Shown here: in pieces, positions 41,924-50,870 of the stretch
How the letters are laid out: each line of letters starts with the position of its first letter
Numbering within the stretch: position 1 is the first letter of the stretch
Source: Paenibacillus durus
GTDB taxonomy: Bacteria > Bacillota > Bacilli > Paenibacillales > Paenibacillaceae
Direction: 5' to 3'
DNA: 64,000 nucleotides
Assembly (NCBI RefSeq): GCF_000756615.1
Contig: NZ_CP009288.1
Coordinates: 2,976,001-3,040,000 of the forward strand
The notes under the pieces: model-generated
Databases searched by the model: none
Seen by the model: the letters and a program-made list of their open reading frames with translations, nothing else
What the model was told of the DNA's origin: nothing
Translations under genes and position numbers: made by a program

Positions 41924-42808
41924 ATGCCGCGAGCTTCAGTTATTATGTCAGTGTATAATAATGCAGAGTTCATTCTTGAGGCGATACACAGTATATTAAT
42001 TCAAACATATACGGATTTTGAATTTATTATTATTGATGACGGCTCCACAGACGGATCTGCTTATCTTATTTCACAAATAACAGACCCTAGAGTTGTTAAA
42101 ATTTACCATAGTGAAAATAAAGGGTTGGTGGCCAGTTTAAACGAAGGTTTAAGCATGGCAACCGGTGAATACATTGTACGAATGGACGGCGATGATTTTT
42201 CCGTACCTGATCGACTCGCTGTGCAGATATCATTTATGGATCAAAACCCCTCAATCGATGTATGTGGAGCAGCTTATACTACAACTATAGGAGAAAGAGC
42301 CAAAGTTAATCCAATAGGTCACGATGAAATTAAAACCTGGCTGTTATTTCATTGCTGCATTTGCCATCCTTCCGTGATAATGCGTAATCGTATGATTCAC
42401 CGGTTAGGAATTCAATATGATATAAATTATCCCCATGCAGAAGATTATGAGCTTTTCAATCGTTTAGCTTTCCAAGTACAAGTTGCTAACCTGCCAATTT
42501 GTCTACTGTTTTACCGTCAACATGATCGAAAAGTATCCATCCAGCACAGAAACATTCAGGCTGACACGGCCCGGAGAGTGCGGCAACAGCAGTTCTATAA
42601 GCTAGGTTTAGAATTGTCCGATGAAGAAAATCAGACCATGGTAGAGCTGCTCGAATTTAGAATTAATCCAAAAGATTACGCTAGCTATTCTAAAGCCTCA
42701 GGTTTTGCAAGATGGGTACTAGATCAAAATAGTCTGTATAAGATTTATAATCAGGAACTATTGAATGCGGCTTTCTCAAGATGTATATCTAATCTTCCAT
42801 ATCAATAA
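41924..42808 (+). CDS. Family 2 glycosyltransferase
   Basis: 294 residues, GT-A fold. SVIMSVYNNAEFILEAI and FIIIDDGSTDGS are the nucleotide-binding opening; the metal-binding motif is MDGDD (RMDGDDFSV), and HAEDYELFNRL is the likely ED acceptor region. No membrane segment. ATG 41924 follows AGAGGGAGAGAG. AT-rich compared with its downstream neighbours. No other polysaccharide genes adjoin it except the GH26-like enzyme upstream. Confidence 0.88.
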   Translation: MPRASVIMSVYNNAEFILEAIHSILIQTYTDFEFIIIDDGSTDGSAYLISQITDPRVVKIYHSENKGLVASLNEGLSMATGEYIVRMDGDDFSVPDRLAVQISFMDQNPSIDVCGAAYTTTIGERAKVNPIGHDEIKTWLLFHCCICHPSVIMRNRMIHRLGIQYDINYPHAEDYELFNRLAFQVQVANLPICLLFYRQHDRKVSIQHRNIQADTARRVRQQQFYKLGLELSDEENQTMVELLEFRINPKDYASYSKASGFARWVLDQNSLYKIYNQELLNAAFSRCISNLPYQ

Positions 42809-42886
42809 TATAAAATCAGGGTGCCAAAACGGCCCAGAAGCCGTCAGCAGCATAGGGATATAAACATAGAAATACTAAATAATAAA

Positions 42887-42923
42887 TAGCCCCGCTGGCT
42901 TGTGCTGGCAGGGCTTTGATTTT
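42887..42923 (+). terminator. Terminator after the glycosyltransferase
   Basis: AGCCC...GGGCT outer stem with GC-rich interior (CGCTGGC/GCTGGC), followed by T-rich sequence. Confidence 0.65.
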
Positions 42924-42981
42924 TACTCCAATATAAAAGAAAAAAATCCCTTGATACATAAGGGTTTTTTGAATAAAAATC

Positions 42982-43008
42982 GAGCCCCGTCTCGCGACGA
43001 GGCTCTTT
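42982..43008. terminator. Second hairpin terminator
   Basis: GAGCCCCGTC-TCGC-GACGAGGCTC, one mismatch, then TTT. Confidence 0.65.
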
Positions 43009-43275
43009 CATGGGAGAGGAGAAACCGGACGAAGAGCTTATGGGGAAGCGTAAGCTTGCTCCGCGGTTGTCTACGACATTTTGTGATGTCGATAATTAAA
43101 GGATGGCCCACAAGTGCCGGATTTATACCTTTGCGTCAAAATAATTTGTCCACTTGATGTGTGCGCGGCGGGTTATGACAAAGTTTTTATTTAACGGCGG
43201 GAATGTGGTACGATAGGCGTGAAATTATGTCGTTTTTGGCGTAATAATAGAGAAACAGAGCAGGTGAAGCAAGCA

Positions 43276-43866
43276 GTGAGAGTGGTGTCGGGCACAGCAA
43301 AGGGAAGACCCTTAAAAAGCGTTCCGGGAACCGGAACACGTCCTACGACCGATAAGGTCAAGGAAGCGATTTTCAGCATGATCGGCCCTTATTTTGATGG
43401 AGGCGCAGTCCTGGATTTGTTCGCCGGTACCGGCGGTCTCGGGATCGAAGCCCTGAGCAGAGGGATGGACAGCGCCGTGTTTATCGATATGGAGCCGAAG
43501 GCAATCGACACGGTGCGCGAGAACCTGAAAGCGGCAAGGCTTGAAGATAAGTCCGAGGTTTACCGCAACGATGCGAACAAGGCGCTGGCGGCGCTGGAGA
43601 AACGGGGACGGTCGTTCGACCTGGTCTTTTTGGACCCCCCATACCGGCATAAATTCGGAGACGAGCTAATGTCCATAATGGCGGGCAAAGGCCTGCTGAG
43701 ACAAGATGCGGTCATTGTATTGGAGCATGAATCAGGCCATGAATATCCGGAGCATATTCCCGGCTTCAGCCGGCTGCGATATGCATTGTACGGAGAAACG
43801 GCGGTATCCATTTATTGTTATGGGTCCGGATCAGAAACCGACATGGGTGAGGGGGCGCAAGAGTGA
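43276..43866 (+). CDS. rsmD: 16S rRNA (guanine966-N2)-methyltransferase
   Basis: 196 residues. Starts VRVVSGTAKGRPLK, the family N-terminus, at GTG 43276 after AGGTGA. The SAM motif is DLFAGTGGLGIEALSRG and the catalytic motif is FLDPPY. It methylates G966 of 16S rRNA in the small subunit. It is followed immediately by coaD (4-base overlap), the usual Bacillales order. Confidence 0.93.
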   Translation: MRVVSGTAKGRPLKSVPGTGTRPTTDKVKEAIFSMIGPYFDGGAVLDLFAGTGGLGIEALSRGMDSAVFIDMEPKAIDTVRENLKAARLEDKSEVYRNDANKALAALEKRGRSFDLVFLDPPYRHKFGDELMSIMAGKGLLRQDAVIVLEHESGHEYPEHIPGFSRLRYALYGETAVSIYCYGSGSETDMGEGAQE

Positions 43867-44375
43867 GTCTGCAAATAAGAGAAGAAAGAGTCGCAATTTA
43901 CCCCGGCAGCTTCGATCCGGTGACGCTTGGCCATATCGATATTATTGAACGGGCCGCGAAGCAGTTTGACCGTCTGATTGTGGCAGTTCTAAATAATTTA
44001 AGCAAAAATCCGCTGTTTACGGTGGAGGAGCGCGCCGATCTGCTTCGTCAGGTGACCGCGCATCTTCCCAATGTGGAAGTTGATATCTTCCGGGATTTGC
44101 TTGCCAACTATATCAGGCAAAAAGAGGCTCAGGTCATCGTACGCGGCATCCGTACTGTTTCTGATTTCGAATACGAGCTGCAAATTGCTACCATTAACAG
44201 CAAGCTGAACTCGGACGCGGAAACGATATTTATGATGACGAATCCGAAATATTCGTATCTCAGCTCCAGCGTAGTCAAGGAAATCGGCCACTTCGGCGGA
44301 GACTTGACCGAATTTGTGACCCCGGAAGTCGAGCGGGCGATGCGGCTCAAGTTCAAAGGGAACGGCCGCGAATAG
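43863..44375 (+). CDS. coaD: Phosphopantetheine adenylyltransferase
   Basis: 170 residues. IYPGSFDPVTLGHIDII carries the HxGH-type nucleotidyl-transfer motif (GHID), with RGIRTVSDFEYE and SYLSSSVVKEI downstream. Fourth step of CoA synthesis. GTG 43863 overlaps the rsmD stop. The 3' end overlaps the end of convergent ylbJ by 23 bases. Confidence 0.95.
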   Translation: MSLQIREERVAIYPGSFDPVTLGHIDIIERAAKQFDRLIVAVLNNLSKNPLFTVEERADLLRQVTAHLPNVEVDIFRDLLANYIRQKEAQVIVRGIRTVSDFEYELQIATINSKLNSDAETIFMMTNPKYSYLSSSVVKEIGHFGGDLTEFVTPEVERAMRLKFKGNGRE

Positions 44376-45567
44376 CCGAGACAAGCCGGACGGCGGCGGA
44401 CAGCAGCAGCAGGGTAAGCAGCATTAGTAAATGCATGGCAACCAGACCTGGAAAAGAGCGCCAAATCGCTTCGATACCGGATGCCCCGGTTAAAGAAATC
44501 TCTCGGCCGGCCAGAACGGGCAGTGCCGATTCCTGAAACGCCGTAAGCGGCTTGTATAGCAGCAGTGTCAGAACGAACGCATAGCCGCCATGCAGCAGCC
44601 TTCCTGCGGCAAAGGGAAGATAGCGTACCCCGGCGGGCTTGAGTACCGCCAAGGCCTGAAGCTGTGCACAGATGCCGCTCCATCCTAGGGCTCCAGACAG
44701 CAGCGCAAGCTCAAGCGGTCTCAATGAGATTTGGGGCATCGTCCCAGACGTCAGAGCTTGTGCCCCGAGATGAAGTTCCAGCAGAGCAGAGGTAACGGCT
44801 GTTGGCAGCTGCGGCCCCAGCCCCGATATGATGCTGATGACGACGGCGAATATAATAATGTAGCCCCCCGCCAGCATCAGACACTGCACAGAGGCGCTTA
44901 CCGATTCGCCGAGCAGTTTCCCGAAGCTGCGCCCATCCCTTGCGCGAGCGTCCGCGGCGGCGGTCATCGCCTGCCGAATCAGGGAGGTCTGCCTGGCGAC
45001 TGAAGCTTTCGCCGAAGAAGCGCTTTTTGCGGGGCGTGTTGCCCCGGCGGATACCGTCATGCCGGCGGCGAGCCCCGCAAGCCAGTGTACGGCCAGCAAG
45101 CCGTAACCGGCTGCGGGGCTGTGAAGCATGGAGGCTCCGACCACAATCAGGAGCGTAACCGGACTGGCGAAATGGGAGAGCGACGCCAGGCGTCCGGCTT
45201 CCCTGCCGGAGATGTCGCCCTGCCGGTACAACTGGGCCGCTCCCTGGGCACCGCCGGGAAAGCCGGACGTCATCCCCAGCGCAAGCGTCCATCCCGCGCT
45301 GCCCGGAAGCCGAAAGACCAGCTTCGTAAGAGGTTCCAGAAGAACACCGATGGCATGAACGAAACCGGAGGCGCTCAGCATTTCCGATAGCATCAGAAAA
45401 GGCATCAGTGCCGGAAAGACCAGCGTCCACCATAGCTTCAAGCCTTGAAGTGAGGCGTTAAAAGATTGTTCAGGCGAAGAAATGATGGCTGCTGCGAGAA
45501 GCATAGCCAGGCCTCCGGATAGAAAAGGTGCCGATTTCTTGGCTATTCGGGCAATGTTTATGTTCAT
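44353..45567 (-). CDS. ylbJ: Sporulation integral membrane protein YlbJ
   Basis: 404 residues with about eight membrane segments and two nucleoside-recognition (Gate) domains: LKLWWTLVFPALMPFLMLSE, LALGMTSGFPGGAQGAAQL, SHFASPVTLLIV. An Ala/Ser/Arg-rich loop (about 180-220) separates the halves. It acts in spore envelope assembly in Bacillus. ATG 45567 follows a GAGGTG site. Syntenic with ylbL and ylbM here as in B. subtilis. Confidence 0.9.
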   Translation of the reverse strand: MNINIARIAKKSAPFLSGGLAMLLAAAIISSPEQSFNASLQGLKLWWTLVFPALMPFLMLSEMLSASGFVHAIGVLLEPLTKLVFRLPGSAGWTLALGMTSGFPGGAQGAAQLYRQGDISGREAGRLASLSHFASPVTLLIVVGASMLHSPAAGYGLLAVHWLAGLAAGMTVSAGATRPAKSASSAKASVARQTSLIRQAMTAAADARARDGRSFGKLLGESVSASVQCLMLAGGYIIIFAVVISIISGLGPQLPTAVTSALLELHLGAQALTSGTMPQISLRPLELALLSGALGWSGICAQLQALAVLKPAGVRYLPFAAGRLLHGGYAFVLTLLLYKPLTAFQESALPVLAGREISLTGASGIEAIWRSFPGLVAMHLLMLLTLLLLSAAVRLVSAIRGRSL

Positions 45568-45717
45568 TTTTTATTTCACCTCTTCATAGCTTGGGAGCAG
45601 ACGAGTTTCTAACAATTTATGCGAACCAGTCAACCGCCATGCTAAACCAGGGAACGGAACCGCAAGAATACATAATTAAGCGAAACGCCGGAGTCTATCG
45701 GAAAGAGGGGAACCCCA

Positions 45718-46755
45718 GTGAGGCAGTTCAGACACAGAACGGGAACGCGCGCCGCGGCTTATCTGTTTACGCTCATCGTGTTGGTTTATGCAGTTGTGTT
45801 CATGGGGACACCTTATGTAGTATACCAGCCGGGAGACGCCTCCGAGGTGGCGCCCATGATCAAGGTGGAGAACGAGGACAAAGCTGAAAAGGGAACCTTC
45901 ATGATGACGACCGTATCCGCCAGCTACGCCAATGTGGCGCTGCTGCTCTATTCGGCGCTGAATCCCAACGCGGAAATAGACCGAAAAGCCAAAAGGCTCG
46001 GTGATCAGACGGAGGAGGAATACGCGGCTACACAGGTTTATTATATGAGCAGCTCGCAGTCGAGCGCCGTGGAGGCCGCCTACAAAGCGGCAAAAATTCC
46101 TTTTCGCAACACGACACAATATTTGTTCGTTTTCTCGGTTCCGGGGGAAGCGGGTCATAAGCAGTTTAAGCCTAGGGACAAGATTCTCACTGTTGCAGGA
46201 CAGCAGGTGACGGATCCGGAAGCGCTCAGTAAATTGCTGTCTTCCAGAAAAGCAGGGGATCAGGTGGCGGTATCGCTGGAGCGCGATGGAAAAAAACTTG
46301 CTGAGAACGTAACCCTCGTGGAGATTAAAGACAGCGGCAAAACGGCGGTTAGACCCGGTCTTGGCGTTGTTATCGGCGCCGTTCAGAAGGTAGAGGCGTC
46401 GGAGGCTGGAAGGGAAGTCAAATTTACCGACACGGATGTCGGCGGGCCCTCGGCGGGCTTGATGTTCACCATGGAAATTTATAACCGGCTGACTAAGGGC
46501 GATTTGACCAAAGGGTACACAGTTGCCGGAACCGGTACGATTGATCCAAATGGAGAAGTGGGTCCAATCGGAGGCGTTCAGTTCAAAATCGTCGCCGCCG
46601 ATCGAAAGGGCGCGGAAATCTTTTTCGTCCCGGTCCAGAATTATGCAGTCGCCAAGGTAAAAGCGGATAAAATCGGCGCCAAGATGAAGCTGGTGCCGGT
46701 AACGACATTAGGCGAAGCCATCCAGTATATGGAGAAGCTGCCGGTCAAACCATAA
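45718..46755 (+). CDS. ylbL: PDZ-Lon-type membrane serine protease YlbL (SepM-like)
   Basis: 345 residues. One N-terminal membrane helix (AAAYLFTLIVLVYAVVFMG), a PDZ domain at about 130-215 (KQFKPRDKILTVAGQQV), and a Lon (S16) protease domain. The catalytic Ser is in GGPSAGLMF and Lys in GGVQFKIVAA. GTG 45718 is the start. The 3' end overlaps convergent tmcAL by 11 bases. Confidence 0.92.
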   Translation: MRQFRHRTGTRAAAYLFTLIVLVYAVVFMGTPYVVYQPGDASEVAPMIKVENEDKAEKGTFMMTTVSASYANVALLLYSALNPNAEIDRKAKRLGDQTEEEYAATQVYYMSSSQSSAVEAAYKAAKIPFRNTTQYLFVFSVPGEAGHKQFKPRDKILTVAGQQVTDPEALSKLLSSRKAGDQVAVSLERDGKKLAENVTLVEIKDSGKTAVRPGLGVVIGAVQKVEASEAGREVKFTDTDVGGPSAGLMFTMEIYNRLTKGDLTKGYTVAGTGTIDPNGEVGPIGGVQFKIVAADRKGAEIFFVPVQNYAVAKVKADKIGAKMKLVPVTTLGEAIQYMEKLPVKP

Positions 46756-48076
46756 CCGGCGGCATCAAATAGTCGCTGTACAGGTCGCTTCGGAGCGGAG
46801 AGGCGAAGGCTGCGGCATAGGCGGCGGACGCCTGAAGATCCCGCTCCAAATGCGGATGGGAGCAAAGCGCAGGCCTTGTGATAACGGGGAGGGTGGCGCT
46901 TTGCTTCATTTTTTTGAGCAGGGACCGGCCGCTTTCCCGAAAGCCGAGCACCCGGATATATCCCGGCCCCTGTGACAATGCGCCAGGAGAGAATTCTTCC
47001 TTGCCGTGATTCAGCAGAATGTGCAGAAGCATCCGCTGAAGCCGTGTACGGGTGTAGCGTTTGCTCTTCAAGGCTGATACCAAGCCGCTAACTGTGAACT
47101 GCTCAAGCTCCGGCAGAATCCGCAGCAGACGGTGCTCCAGTCCTTCGCTCACATCCAGCAGCCCGCCAAGCTCGGCGGCCGAGCGGGTGGAGAGAAGGTG
47201 CAGCAGCGGAGAGCGGAAGCTCTCCCAGTCCAGCGGCCCGCGGCCTTCCTGCTGCTCGCGCCGAAGAATGTCAAGGCTGTATTCCGGTATATATTCCGCA
47301 GGGGAACCGCCCATTCGCAGCAGCCCGCGAAGTGCTGTCGCACTGGCAATGGCTGTACCTGTGCGAAGCGGCTCATGAAAGCCCGCCCCGAGGCGCGGAA
47401 CGGTCAGCGGAACGATACTGCTGCCCAGCCGCCTCAGAGCGATAAGGTAATGGAGGCCAAGGCTGTTGTTCGGTCCGCGCAGCAGCTCGGCTAAGCTGTC
47501 TTCGTTCAATTCCGGTGCGGAGCCGGTTCCCGGTTGGTCAACCGGATCGGCACTGCGTTCGGCAGGAATGTTGTTGCGGTGAGCAGCGAGCAGCGGCCCG
47601 CTGCCAGCCTCCCCGCTTTCCTGCCATACCTGCGCCGCCGCCGCGCTGTAAGCGGCGGGAAAGCTCTCGCCGAGCGCAAGACGACGGCGGAGCTCACTCT
47701 GGAGCGGACCGCTTTCCTCTGCTAGAAAGCGCGCCAGCGGCAGCAGCTGCGTAAGGCTGCCGGACTCGGAGCCGAAGCACAGGCTGCTTACGACGCCAGT
47801 CGCTTCCAAGAGCGCTACCGCTCCGAAGGCGAACCACTCCGCGGGCTGGACGGCATATGCGACCGGGAGCTCGATAACCAGGTCAGCGCCCATGCGCAGG
47901 GCCATTTCGGTCCGTGCCCGCTTGCTTAACATGGCAGGCTCTCCGCGCTGGGTGAAGGGACCGCTCATCACGACGATGGAGCGGCTTGCGCCGGACAATC
48001 TTTTGGCTTCGTTATAATGGTGGACATGCCCGTTATGTAAAGGGTTATACTCGGCAATTATCCCTACTGTCGGCAC
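46745..48076 (-). CDS. tmcAL: tRNA(Met) cytidine acetate ligase
   Basis: 443 residues (YlbM). VGIIAEYNPLHNGHVHH holds the nucleotidyl-transferase HxGH motif and SGPFTQRGEPAML is diagnostic. It makes N4-acetylcytidine at the wobble base of elongator tRNA-Met from acetate and ATP. GTG 48076 is chosen because AGGAGTG precedes it and the family begins at this point; the upstream extension in frame is not conserved. Confidence 0.92.
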   Translation of the reverse strand: MPTVGIIAEYNPLHNGHVHHYNEAKRLSGASRSIVVMSGPFTQRGEPAMLSKRARTEMALRMGADLVIELPVAYAVQPAEWFAFGAVALLEATGVVSSLCFGSESGSLTQLLPLARFLAEESGPLQSELRRRLALGESFPAAYSAAAAQVWQESGEAGSGPLLAAHRNNIPAERSADPVDQPGTGSAPELNEDSLAELLRGPNNSLGLHYLIALRRLGSSIVPLTVPRLGAGFHEPLRTGTAIASATALRGLLRMGGSPAEYIPEYSLDILRREQQEGRGPLDWESFRSPLLHLLSTRSAAELGGLLDVSEGLEHRLLRILPELEQFTVSGLVSALKSKRYTRTRLQRMLLHILLNHGKEEFSPGALSQGPGYIRVLGFRESGRSLLKKMKQSATLPVITRPALCSHPHLERDLQASAAYAAAFASPLRSDLYSDYLMPPVMV

Positions 48077-48227
48077 ACAGGGTTCACTCCTGTTCTTGTT
48101 TATTGTTATCGTGCTGGCTCGTGCTTGCTTAAGCGTAAGCAAGCTCCGTCAAAACGCCCTGAATGGGTTACTAATAGTTATAACATAATTCAGAGCCCTT
48201 TTACCTAACAATATAAAGGGGAAATAG

Positions 48228-48257
48228 TTGACAAAGGTCGTATGCGGTAGGTATAAT
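48228..48257 (+). promoter_or_regulatory. Sigma-A promoter of yceD-rpmF
   Basis: TTGACA (48228-48233), 18-bp spacer, TATAAT (48252-48257). Confidence 0.88.
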
Positions 48258-48284
48258 AAATTTTGTTTGTTTGGAGTGATATTT

Positions 48285-48797
48285 ATGAAGTTTCACTTTC
48301 GCAAAATTGCAAATGCTGGCGGACCTACGCACTTCCATGAGAATGTGGATGTAAGCGAAGCCGTCAAAGGCCGCAAGGATATTTTGACTGTATCACCGTT
48401 ATTAGCCGATCTCGATGCGCTGCCCGCGGCTGCGGATCTCGTAACCGTGGAGGGTAAGCTGAGCGGAGATGCGGACATGCTATGTGCACGTTGCTTGACT
48501 CCTGTCAAGACGCATATGGATATTCCTTTTGCCGAAACGTTCAAGTGGGGCAAGGAACCGGCTGAGCCGGAAGAAGATGAGGACGAGGATCTTATCTACG
48601 TGACCGATGAAGCCGTAGATCTGGCGCCTTATGCTCAGGAAAGCTATCTTCTTCATTTGCCGCTTTCCGTGCTTTGCACCCCGGACTGCAAGGGACTCTG
48701 TCCCACATGCGGCCAAAATTTGAACGAAGGCGCCTGCAGTTGCGACAACACCGTAATCGACCCGCGTCTTGCCGGGTTGAAAGATTTTTTCAAATGA
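48285..48797 (+). CDS. yceD: YceD/DUF177 family protein (YlbN)
   Basis: 170 residues. The DUF177 pattern is visible: CARCLTPVKTHMDIPFAETF, an acidic stretch, then CTPDCKGLCPTCGQNLNEGAC. Linked to 23S rRNA accumulation in other bacteria. ATG 48285 follows GGAGTGAT. Nearly always upstream of rpmF, as here. Confidence 0.9.
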   Translation: MKFHFRKIANAGGPTHFHENVDVSEAVKGRKDILTVSPLLADLDALPAAADLVTVEGKLSGDADMLCARCLTPVKTHMDIPFAETFKWGKEPAEPEEDEDEDLIYVTDEAVDLAPYAQESYLLHLPLSVLCTPDCKGLCPTCGQNLNEGACSCDNTVIDPRLAGLKDFFK

Positions 48798-48856
48798 GAA
48801 GATGAGACCGAAACGGCCCGATTAATCGGGTTGACTTGAATAAGGAGGTGGAACAC

Positions 48857-49030
48857 ATGGCAGTACCTCAACGTAGAACGTCCAAAACACGCCGTGACAA
48901 GCGCCGCACGCACTTTAAGCTGGTTGTCCCGGGCATGGTGAAATGTGAACAATGCGGAGAATTGAAGCTTGCTCACCACGTATGCAAAGTATGCGGAACG
49001 TACAAAGCAAGAGAGATCATCAAGCAATAG
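48857..49030 (+). CDS. rpmF: 50S ribosomal protein L32
   Basis: 57 residues starting MAVPQRRTSKTRRDKRRTH, the L32 N-terminus, with a zinc-type four-Cys set (CEQCGE...CKVCG). ATG 48857 follows AAGGAGGTG. Confidence 0.97.
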   Translation: MAVPQRRTSKTRRDKRRTHFKLVVPGMVKCEQCGELKLAHHVCKVCGTYKAREIIKQ

Positions 49031-49046
49031 CAGTCTTACAACAAAG

Positions 49047-49081
49047 TAGTACTTCATCTATCGGTGAGGTGCTATTTTTTT
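49047..49081 (+). terminator. Terminator after rpmF
   Basis: TAGTACTTCA pairs with TGAGGTGCTA (two G-T pairs), then TTTTTT. Confidence 0.75.
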
Positions 49082-49178
49082 GCGGACAGGTAACAGTTTT
49101 GGGTGCATGAGATCCACTTTATGGAGGCGTCCGGAGCACGTTTTAAAGTCCAAGCTTTATTTTTGCGGCCTCATGCTT

Positions 49179-49206
49179 TATACTACATATTAGTACCAGG
49201 TTCTAA
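49179..49206 (+). promoter_or_regulatory. fapR promoter -10 and FapR operator
   Basis: TATACT (49179-49184) is followed by TTAGTACCAGGTTCTAA (49190-49206), which matches the FapR operator pattern TTAGTACC...CTAA and covers the predicted transcription start. FapR, relieved by malonyl-CoA, should repress its own lipid operon here. Confidence 0.82.
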
Positions 49207-49300
49207 ATTTAGAATGAACATAACTTCCGATATAACTTGCGGCCGATTGAAGGGCATTGCTTTCATAAACAAGGACGGGAGGTGAACCGCCATCGAGCGC

Positions 49301-49897
49301 GTGCCGAAGAAAGAGCGCCAGCAGCAGCTGTTGCGGATTATTGAGGAAAATCCTTTTGTCACGGACCGTGAGCTTACCCGGCAGCTGAAGGTCAGCATTC
49401 AGACGATCCGGCTGGACCGAATGGAGCTTGGTATTCCGGAGCTGCGGGAGCGCATGAAGCAGATGGCGGAGCATTCCTACGATCAGGTGCGCTCTCTTCC
49501 TGTGGACGAAGTAATTGGAGATATCGTTGATTTACAGCTGGATAAGAGCGGCATTTCGATTTTTGAAATCCGTGCGGAACATGTCTTCTCCAGGAACGGG
49601 ATCGCCCGCGGCCATTATGTATTCGCTCAGGCCAATTCACTGGCGGTTGCCGTAATCGATGCTGAAATCGCGCTTACCGCCTCCGCTGATATCCGGTTTG
49701 TACGCATGGTCCGTCTGGGTGAGAAATGCATTTCCAAGGCTTATGTCCGCTCGCTGGCGGGCCGCAAGGGCAAGGCCGAGGTCGACGTATTTACATATGT
49801 TAGCGATGAGATGGTCTTTCAGGGCCATTTCGTCGTGTATCGGTCTGTAAGCGAAGAATACAGCGAAGGAGTGAGCCGTAGTGCAGATCGCCATTGA
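49301..49897 (+). CDS. fapR: Lipid-synthesis transcription factor FapR
   Basis: 198 residues from GTG 49301. DeoR-type winged helix (VTDRELTRQLKVSIQTIRLDRMELGIPELRERM) followed by a hot-dog malonyl-CoA-binding domain (FEIRAEHVFSRNGIARGHYVFAQANSLAVAVID). GGGAGGTGA ends 16 bases before GTG 49301 but 7 bases before the in-frame ATC 49292, so translation may start there as xERVPKKER; this would be a rare start. It overlaps plsX by 17 bases and heads the fatty acid/phospholipid operon. Confidence 0.92.
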   Translation: MPKKERQQQLLRIIEENPFVTDRELTRQLKVSIQTIRLDRMELGIPELRERMKQMAEHSYDQVRSLPVDEVIGDIVDLQLDKSGISIFEIRAEHVFSRNGIARGHYVFAQANSLAVAVIDAEIALTASADIRFVRMVRLGEKCISKAYVRSLAGRKGKAEVDVFTYVSDEMVFQGHFVVYRSVSEEYSEGVSRSADRH

Positions 49898-50870
49898 CGC
49901 CATGGGCGGGGATCATGCGCCCGAGAGCAATGTGGAGGGCGCCTTGTCCGCGGCAGCGGAATGGAAAGATACGCAGATTATTTTAGTCGGTGACGAAGCA
50001 AGGCTGGCGCCGCTGCTTAAAGATAAGCCGGTCAATGTAACGGTCCGTCATGCAAGCGAAGTAATCGGACCCGATGAGGAACCTGTCAAAGCGGTTAGGC
50101 GGAAAAAAGATTCATCCATGGTTGTTGCAGGGAAGATGGTTAAAGAAGGCGAAGCCGAGGCCATGATATCCGCTGGCAATACGGGCGCCCTTATGACGAC
50201 AGGGCTCCTAATTGTCGGAAGAATGCCGGGCATTGAGCGCCCGGCGCTCGCTCCGATGATCCCGACCCTCGACGATGTCGGCGTGCTGGCTCTGGACCTT
50301 GGCGCGAATATGGACGCCGAGCCGCAGCATTTGGCGCAGTACGCGCTGATGGGAAGCATTTACCGCAGCAAGGTGCACGGCATTTCGCAGCCGCGCGTTG
50401 GTCTGCTGAACGTCGGCGCCGAGCCGGGCAAGGGGAACAAGCTGACCAAGGAAGCGTATCCGCTGCTGGAGCAGCTGGAGGGCATTAACTTTGTCGGCAA
50501 CGTGGAAGCGCGCGACGTTCTGATGGGAAGCTGCGATGTGCTCGTCTGCGACGGATTTGCTGGGAATATCTTGCTGAAGTCGCTCGAAGGGACGGCGGGA
50601 GCGATTTTTTCTCTGCTCAGGGAGCAGTTCAGCAAGTCTCTGAAGACAAAGCTTGGAGCGGCGATGCTTATGCCTGAACTTAGAGGGCTTAAGGGCAAGA
50701 TGGATTACAAGGAGCACGGCGGAGCGCCGCTGCTGGGCTTAAGCGGTCTCGTAGTAAAGGGGCACGGTTCTTCTGACGGAAACGCCATCAAGAATGCGGT
50801 CCGGCAGGCGCGGCAAGCGCTATCGTCTGGTCTTGTCCCAAGTATATCCAAGGAAATCAGCGGGAAGTGA
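49881..50870 (+). CDS. plsX: Phosphate acyltransferase PlsX
   Basis: 329 residues. IAIDAMGGDHAPE at the N-terminus is the family signature, and SAGNTGALMT and GLLNVGAEPGKGN follow. It converts acyl-ACP to acyl-phosphate for phospholipid synthesis. GTG 49881 lies within the end of fapR; the 3' end overlaps fabH (GTGA). Confidence 0.96.
   Translation: MQIAIDAMGGDHAPESNVEGALSAAAEWKDTQIILVGDEARLAPLLKDKPVNVTVRHASEVIGPDEEPVKAVRRKKDSSMVVAGKMVKEGEAEAMISAGNTGALMTTGLLIVGRMPGIERPALAPMIPTLDDVGVLALDLGANMDAEPQHLAQYALMGSIYRSKVHGISQPRVGLLNVGAEPGKGNKLTKEAYPLLEQLEGINFVGNVEARDVLMGSCDVLVCDGFAGNILLKSLEGTAGAIFSLLREQFSKSLKTKLGAAMLMPELRGLKGKMDYKEHGGAPLLGLSGLVVKGHGSSDGNAIKNAVRQARQALSSGLVPSISKEISGK

Larger units (their letters stand above)
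42809..43275. other. Gene-free stretch with two terminators
   Basis: Holds hairpins at 42887-42923 and 42982-43008. The rest (43009-43275) has no supported ORF. The promoter for rsmD should lie in 43160-43230 but no convincing -35/-10 pair was identified. Confidence 0.6.

Noticed and set aside
45085..47754. Plus-strand open frames opposite ylbJ and tmcAL
   Set aside because: Arg/Pro-rich translations without domains, shadowing well-supported minus-strand genes.
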